Made by a program: the position numbers and the translations under genes. The notes under the pieces were generated by a model. It had not been told where the DNA came from. It ran no database searches and worked only from the letters and a program-made list of their open reading frames with translations. From Cinnamomum chago (taxonomy: Eukaryota > Streptophyta > Magnoliopsida > Laurales > Lauraceae): a stretch of DNA of 64,000 nucleotides. Below are positions 59,546 through 64,000 of this stretch, one piece after another. The stretch covers positions 30,945,001-31,009,000 of the forward strand of contig CP142461.1 in NCBI GenBank assembly GCA_038049695.1, read 5' to 3'. Within the stretch, counting starts at the first letter, position 1, and every line of letters starts with the position of its first letter.

Positions 59546-62500
59546 ATGGAGGGAGGAGACAAGGTTGGCAAAGGAGAAGATGGTGGGCCAATCGCCACGT
59601 GGCTAAATAAGCACCGTCAGCTGTATCTCGAAGCAACCCGACACCCCTTCATCCTCAGCATCAAACATGGATCGGTCGACGTCTCTTCCTTCAAGCGATG
59701 GCTTGTACGTACCATAAAACAATCATATCAATGTCATCTTCATCTTCTTCTTCTTTTTCTCTTTTTCGTATCTCCTCTTCACTTTCTTTCATTTCTTCCT
59801 TTTAGACTATACCTTCTTCTTTTCTTTTTTTTTGGGTTCATTTGTGATCATATGAAAAGGGTTTATTGGTTGTTTCTGGCTGGGGGCTGGGCTCTCTATT
59901 CCAATGCATTGTGATACCCAAGCTTTTTTTTTTTGGTATCTTGACTAATCAGTGTTTCATGAGGGTACTAAGCACATTGATGTTACCTGTCATTTCATTC
60001 ATGATTTGTGAAATCCAACCATCACTTCCTAACATGTTTAGGAAGGCTCTTTCACATGCAAAGTGACATTTCAAGCTGAGCATGATTAATATATGTGCTC
60101 CAAGAGAGAGAGAGAGAGAGAGAGAGACTTTTAGCCCCTTTTAAATGAAGGATGTATCCCCTAGATATCCAGCAAATTCAATAACAATTAAGCAATAGCG
60201 GACCCAGGATTTTCATTTGGGTGCTGCGGGCAATGGTCAAGTTAAGAAGTAAAGTAATAAAATGAAAATTTTAAGGTCTTATTTAAGGAGTATTTGGAAG
60301 AATATCGCGGGTGTGGTCGGGTCGCACCCGCATTGTATTGCTTAGTTCTGCCACTGTCTACATGACAACCAAAGCTCAATCCACATTGCAGCCATGTGCT
60401 TTAGAGTAATTAGGCACTTGAGGTAGATGGTCCTTTTTTAAAGAGATCAGAGATGAACTTATTGAACTTTTGTTTGAAATGAAGATTAGAGTAATTAGGC
60501 ACTTGTGGTAGATGGTCCTTTTTTAAAGAGATCAGAGATGAACTTATTGAACTTTTGTTTGAAATGAAGATACTAAGGGTTTTTACTAACACTAGGGATA
60601 AGGATTGATTCAATAACCTAGATCCAAAACTTTGAATGAGGAGCATTTTTCTAGCTTGGAAGGAAGCAGTAGTTCATAGTAGGATCCTGCAGCTGTAGAA
60701 AATACAGTTCATAGTGCAAGTGCCAAGTTTGTCTGAGACACTGTCAGGTATTCATGGATATGCATTGAACTGAAAGTCAGTAATATTACCTTCTTCATTT
60801 TTGTCTATTTTATTATTTCATTTGCTTGCAACTTTTAACATATGAAATACAAATTGCAGGGACAAGATTACATATTTGTCAGGGAATTTTTTCCTTTTGT
60901 AGCAAGTGTCCTGTTGAAAGCTTGGAAGGAGAAGGATGATGCCTCAGATATTGACATAATTTTAGGTGGTATTGCTTCACTGAATGATGAAATATCATGG
61001 TTCAAGAAAGAAGCATCCAAATGGGATGTTCCACTGTCTGGAATTGCTCCTCAGAACCCAAATCAGGATTACTGCAGGTACCTATTCTACTAGAATTACA
61101 TGGATGTTTGGGAAGTCATGCTGTAAAGATTGCTCCCTACATAATAATCTTCTCCAAAAAGTATGACTACAAGAATCTACTTTCATTACGAGCCCATTCT
61201 TGATACGTATATACCTTGTTAAAGAAAAACTAATTCCTGTCACTTGGAAGTTTGTTCTATCCGGTTTCCAGTCAAAGCTCATTTAATGATGAACATCATT
61301 CTTACAAGTTACAAAGCTTTCTCTGTTAACATGCTAGACAAGGGAATCCTGATAATGTTTACTACGTACATTGTCTTTATTGTCAATATATATGTCTGGA
61401 GGCATCTCTTTAAACGTACTCGTAAAAAATGTAGTGTTTTCAAATAATTTTGTGATATCAAATGCTTTTAATTTGCATTATTGCCATTACAAATTCACAA
61501 AAAGTGTAGTATGGGAGTAATGCTGTCAAAAGCAAATATATGAATTGCTAAGTTGTAGTTTTTTTCTTACCTTGTTTTAATATCGTATTATGGGATCTTT
61601 CTTGGATTTCTTGCTAAACTTCCATTTTCCAGGTAACTTCTTCTTTGAATCTGGTTGTAGTCATGGAAAGATGATTGTTTAAACTTCTTTTAATGTCTAA
61701 AAATTGGCTGAACTGTGAGGGCACAAATCTAAATGTGCATGTTCATCTTTAGTTACATGTTCACTATTGGTGAAGACGAACCTATATTACAAGAGAGATG
61801 GATTGATTTGTCAAATAAAAGCTTCTCATTTTATCCAACATGTTGGCGAGGAAAATCCTTTATCTTAGGATAGTTGGGTAGTCTTGTGTGCTTAAGATTA
61901 ACAAACCGATGGTGTCAATACTGATAATGTTACCAGATACTGCTTGACTTGCATGTTGCAACTTATGGTCACAATTAACAAGGTTGGAATTATGTCAACT
62001 CCTTGTTTTCTCATGGTACTTAAGGGATAGGATGCCCATATGCATGTCCTTGGTTTTCAGATATTGCGGATCTTATCTTCATTCCACATTCCTTGTTTAT
62101 CGCTGAATTTGTATCTGTCATTGTGGGCACTAGGAAGAACTTTTATGCCTTTTAACATCAGTAATGCCATAGCTTCTCATGGTTTCTGTCATCCTTTTTA
62201 AGTCCAATTGCCTGTACAGTGCAAGGGAAAAGCCTCATGTTTTCTTAAATTATGTGATGATAATCAAACAGATTCTGCTTTCAATCTAAACAAGATTTCT
62301 TTGGAGTGTTTTTTTTTTTTTTTAGAATGCAAAATGCTGGTGTTCTGTAGAGAAATAGGAAGTTATTTAAAATTCTTTAGGTGAGCTTTTGGTGTTCAAA
62401 TTGAAATTGCTTGATGCGCTTATGGAAATCTTCAAAAGGATGGTTTTTTTTTGGAAGAATATAGAAATATTTAGATGTTGGATTCCTTGGAGTGTATTTG

Positions 62501-64000
62501 AGCAAGATCTCAGCTCAGATTTTTATATTTTAATCTACTACTCATTGTCCTCGTAGAATGATTTGGAATTTTATTGATCCCACCTAGGGTCTATGCATTT
62601 GTTTAGACAGCCTTCTCCGACAAAATGTTAAATTTAAGTAATCTATAATGTTGTAAGTTTGTCCTTCCGAATATTTATTCTCTTTGTTGGTGTGAGGAGG
62701 AATCTGTTGATCATCAATTTCTTCATTGCATTTTGACAATTGTTATATGGGATTTATTTTTATCCCTGTTTGGTTATTCATTTGCTTTCGCTTCCTCGTT
62801 TTGAATCTAATTGAAGGTTGATTAGGGAGTCCTTTACTGAATTCATGGTGCATATGGAAAGAAAGAAATAGTAGGATCTTTTTTATGGAAAACTTCATAA
62901 TAACGATGATGGAGAGAATTAATTTATGTGTTTCATAGTGGAGTCCAAATGATAAGGTATCAAGGGAGTCTTTTTGTTGGACTAAGAAAGCGAATGTTTT
63001 TTTTTTTTTTGGCTCTGGTAAATATACTCACACACCCACACAGATATACCAGTGGATTAGCGGAATGTGGTGGTTAAATGATAAGGACCACAATAAGCTG
63101 GATTCTACAATTAGGATGTCTATGAAGTATCTGCTAAGGTCATCCCTTTGGGCTCTTACCATGAAACAGTTTCACCGGATGACTTCCTCTGATCTTTGGA
63201 GGCACTGTAAAGAATGTTGTGGCATTATTGTTATTAACTAGATCAGAGGTTTCTAGTACTGCATTATGTTTTTCTTGATGTCGTTGGCCTTGCATTGTTA
63301 TTTTGTTGAATTTCTTAATAAAGTATAGCATTTCAACATAAAAAAAAATATAGGCTAGACAACCTAAATCGGTCAATGGAGGTTGGGTACAGATGGAAGT
63401 GCGCTTGGTAATCCTGTACTGTCGGGGGTGATGTGAAGATTCAAAATATGTTATTCCACTACTGGCATTCTCAGGCCAGCTGATGTTTTTACTCAAATAG
63501 AGTAGAAATATTGACAATTAGAGATGGAAGTTCTTGTATTTTTGTGCTGCTTTGTTATTGTTTGAAACTGACTTTAAATATATGCCATAAGATGGGCTCA
63601 GAGATTGTTTCCACCATTTTGGAGATTGGCTGATATTGTGAAGGAAATAAGGACATTACAATCGACTGTTTACTTCTCCTTTGCCTATATTCCAAGAGAA
63701 TGGGATGTAAAAGTAGATACACTTGCAAAAGCAGCTCATGAGATTTCTGTTTCTGGTTTTTGTGTTAATATATTTGTTGTTCATTATCTCTTTTGACTGT
63801 AATTTACCTGTACAGTCAAATCATATTTATGATATATACCTCTTTTGCTGTTTGTGTGGGTGCATGCGGGTGTGGTGTCGCAGGGAGATGCCAACTGGTT
63901 AGGAGGTGGTGTAATAAGTTTCCCATAAGAGCAGTGTCCTCTGCAATGCCTAGCGAAATTGTAGTTTAAATGGTTAAATAGGCTATTTAAGTTTCTCATC
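59546..64000 (+). CDS. TENA_E: TENA_E-type thiamin-salvage protein, first two exons (3' partial)
   Basis: Exon 1 is 59546-59704 (53 codons, start [14 protein letters not shown], then [20 protein letters not shown] and VSSFKRWL). Exon 2 is 60860-61077 ([40 protein letters not shown], ending PNQDYCR with a split codon). Together they give about 125 residues of a protein that is normally about 220. The match is to plant TENA_E (Arabidopsis At3g16990, a TenA/THI-4 family enzyme). Established work places TENA_E in thiamin salvage, hydrolysing amino-/formylamino-pyrimidine breakdown products. I chose ATG 59546 as the first Met in frame. The next intron is at least 2.9 kb, contains an L1 remnant and runs past the window; I see no further exon. 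Confidence 0.88.
60103..60127. repeat. (GA)n microsatellite in the TENA intron 1
   Basis: A run of about 12 GA units in the first intron of the TENA_E gene. Confidence 0.9.
60401..60570. repeat. 85-bp tandem duplication
   Basis: Two adjacent 85-bp units (60401-60485 and 60486-60570) start TTAGAGTAATTAGGCACTTG. By eye they differ at a single base (CTTGAGG versus CTTGTGG). It is a recent duplication in the first intron of the TENA_E gene. Confidence 0.92.
62640..63800 (+). mobile_element. L1-type LINE 3' remnant in the TENA intron 2
   Basis: Near 62700-62900 the plus strand carries zf-RVT-like pieces (FDNCYMGF, then [13 protein letters not shown]). From about 63380 come RNase H pieces: [14 protein letters not shown] and, at 63650-63750, [20 protein letters not shown] with AKAAHE. 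The order matches the end of plant L1 ORF2. Stops and shifts are frequent. Confidence 0.6.

Overview
The window is nuclear DNA from a flowering plant with a large, repeat-rich genome. The evidence is spliced genes with GT-AG introns, plant-specific protein families (a SWINGER/EZA1-type Polycomb methyltransferase, plant mobile domain, MULE transposase, CLAVATA1-like kinase fragment) and dense plant transposons. Long introns packed with nested insertions would fit a magnoliid or another early-diverging, large-genome angiosperm, but that placement is inference. I see no tRNA or rRNA gene, CRISPR array or bacterial-type operon.

Layout. (1) 1-4.1 kb: the 3' end of a Mutator-like (MULE) transposase with a SWIM zinc finger followed by an OTU cysteine-protease domain (+ strand). 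Converging on it is a four-exon plant mobile domain (PMD) gene (- strand). Arrays of 33-bp-period short palindromes lie between the two and beyond the PMD gene. (2) 6.3-12.5 kb: a 3-kb solo LTR carrying a SINE and a MITE, then a gag-only LTR element (TR-GAG type). (3) 13.0-54.7 kb: one Polycomb-group gene, the SWINGER/EZA1 (E(z)-type H3K27 methyltransferase) orthologue. I could place 17 exons that join in frame to 894 codons. (4) 54.7-59.5 kb: intergenic DNA with little recognisable content. (5) 59.5 kb to the right edge: the first two exons of a TENA_E-type thiamin-salvage gene, whose third intron-side sequence holds an L1 remnant and continues beyond the window.

The introns of the Polycomb gene are a stack of mobile elements. 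Intron 1 has a telobox-type motif and an 85-bp GA tract. Intron 2 has an L1 remnant, a TRIM and a Pack-MULE that captured part of a CLAVATA1-like receptor kinase. Intron 3 has an RTE LINE interrupted by a TRIM, by another repeat, and by a Copia-like solo LTR that itself contains a hAT element. Intron 9 has a complete TRIM and intron 10 another. Intron 11 has two MITEs. Intron 15 is 16.0 kb and lies inside the SET domain; it holds an L1 element split by a 6-kb Copia element, plus MITEs and an RTE fragment inserted in a MITE. The sequence at the exon-15 splice donor recurs on the far side of this cluster.

Many element ends were fixed by matching target-site duplications: SINE 13 bp, hAT-type 8 bp, LTR elements 5 bp, RTE 9 bp. 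The insertions can therefore be ordered. All boundaries, splice sites and motifs were read by eye. No alignment or database search was run.
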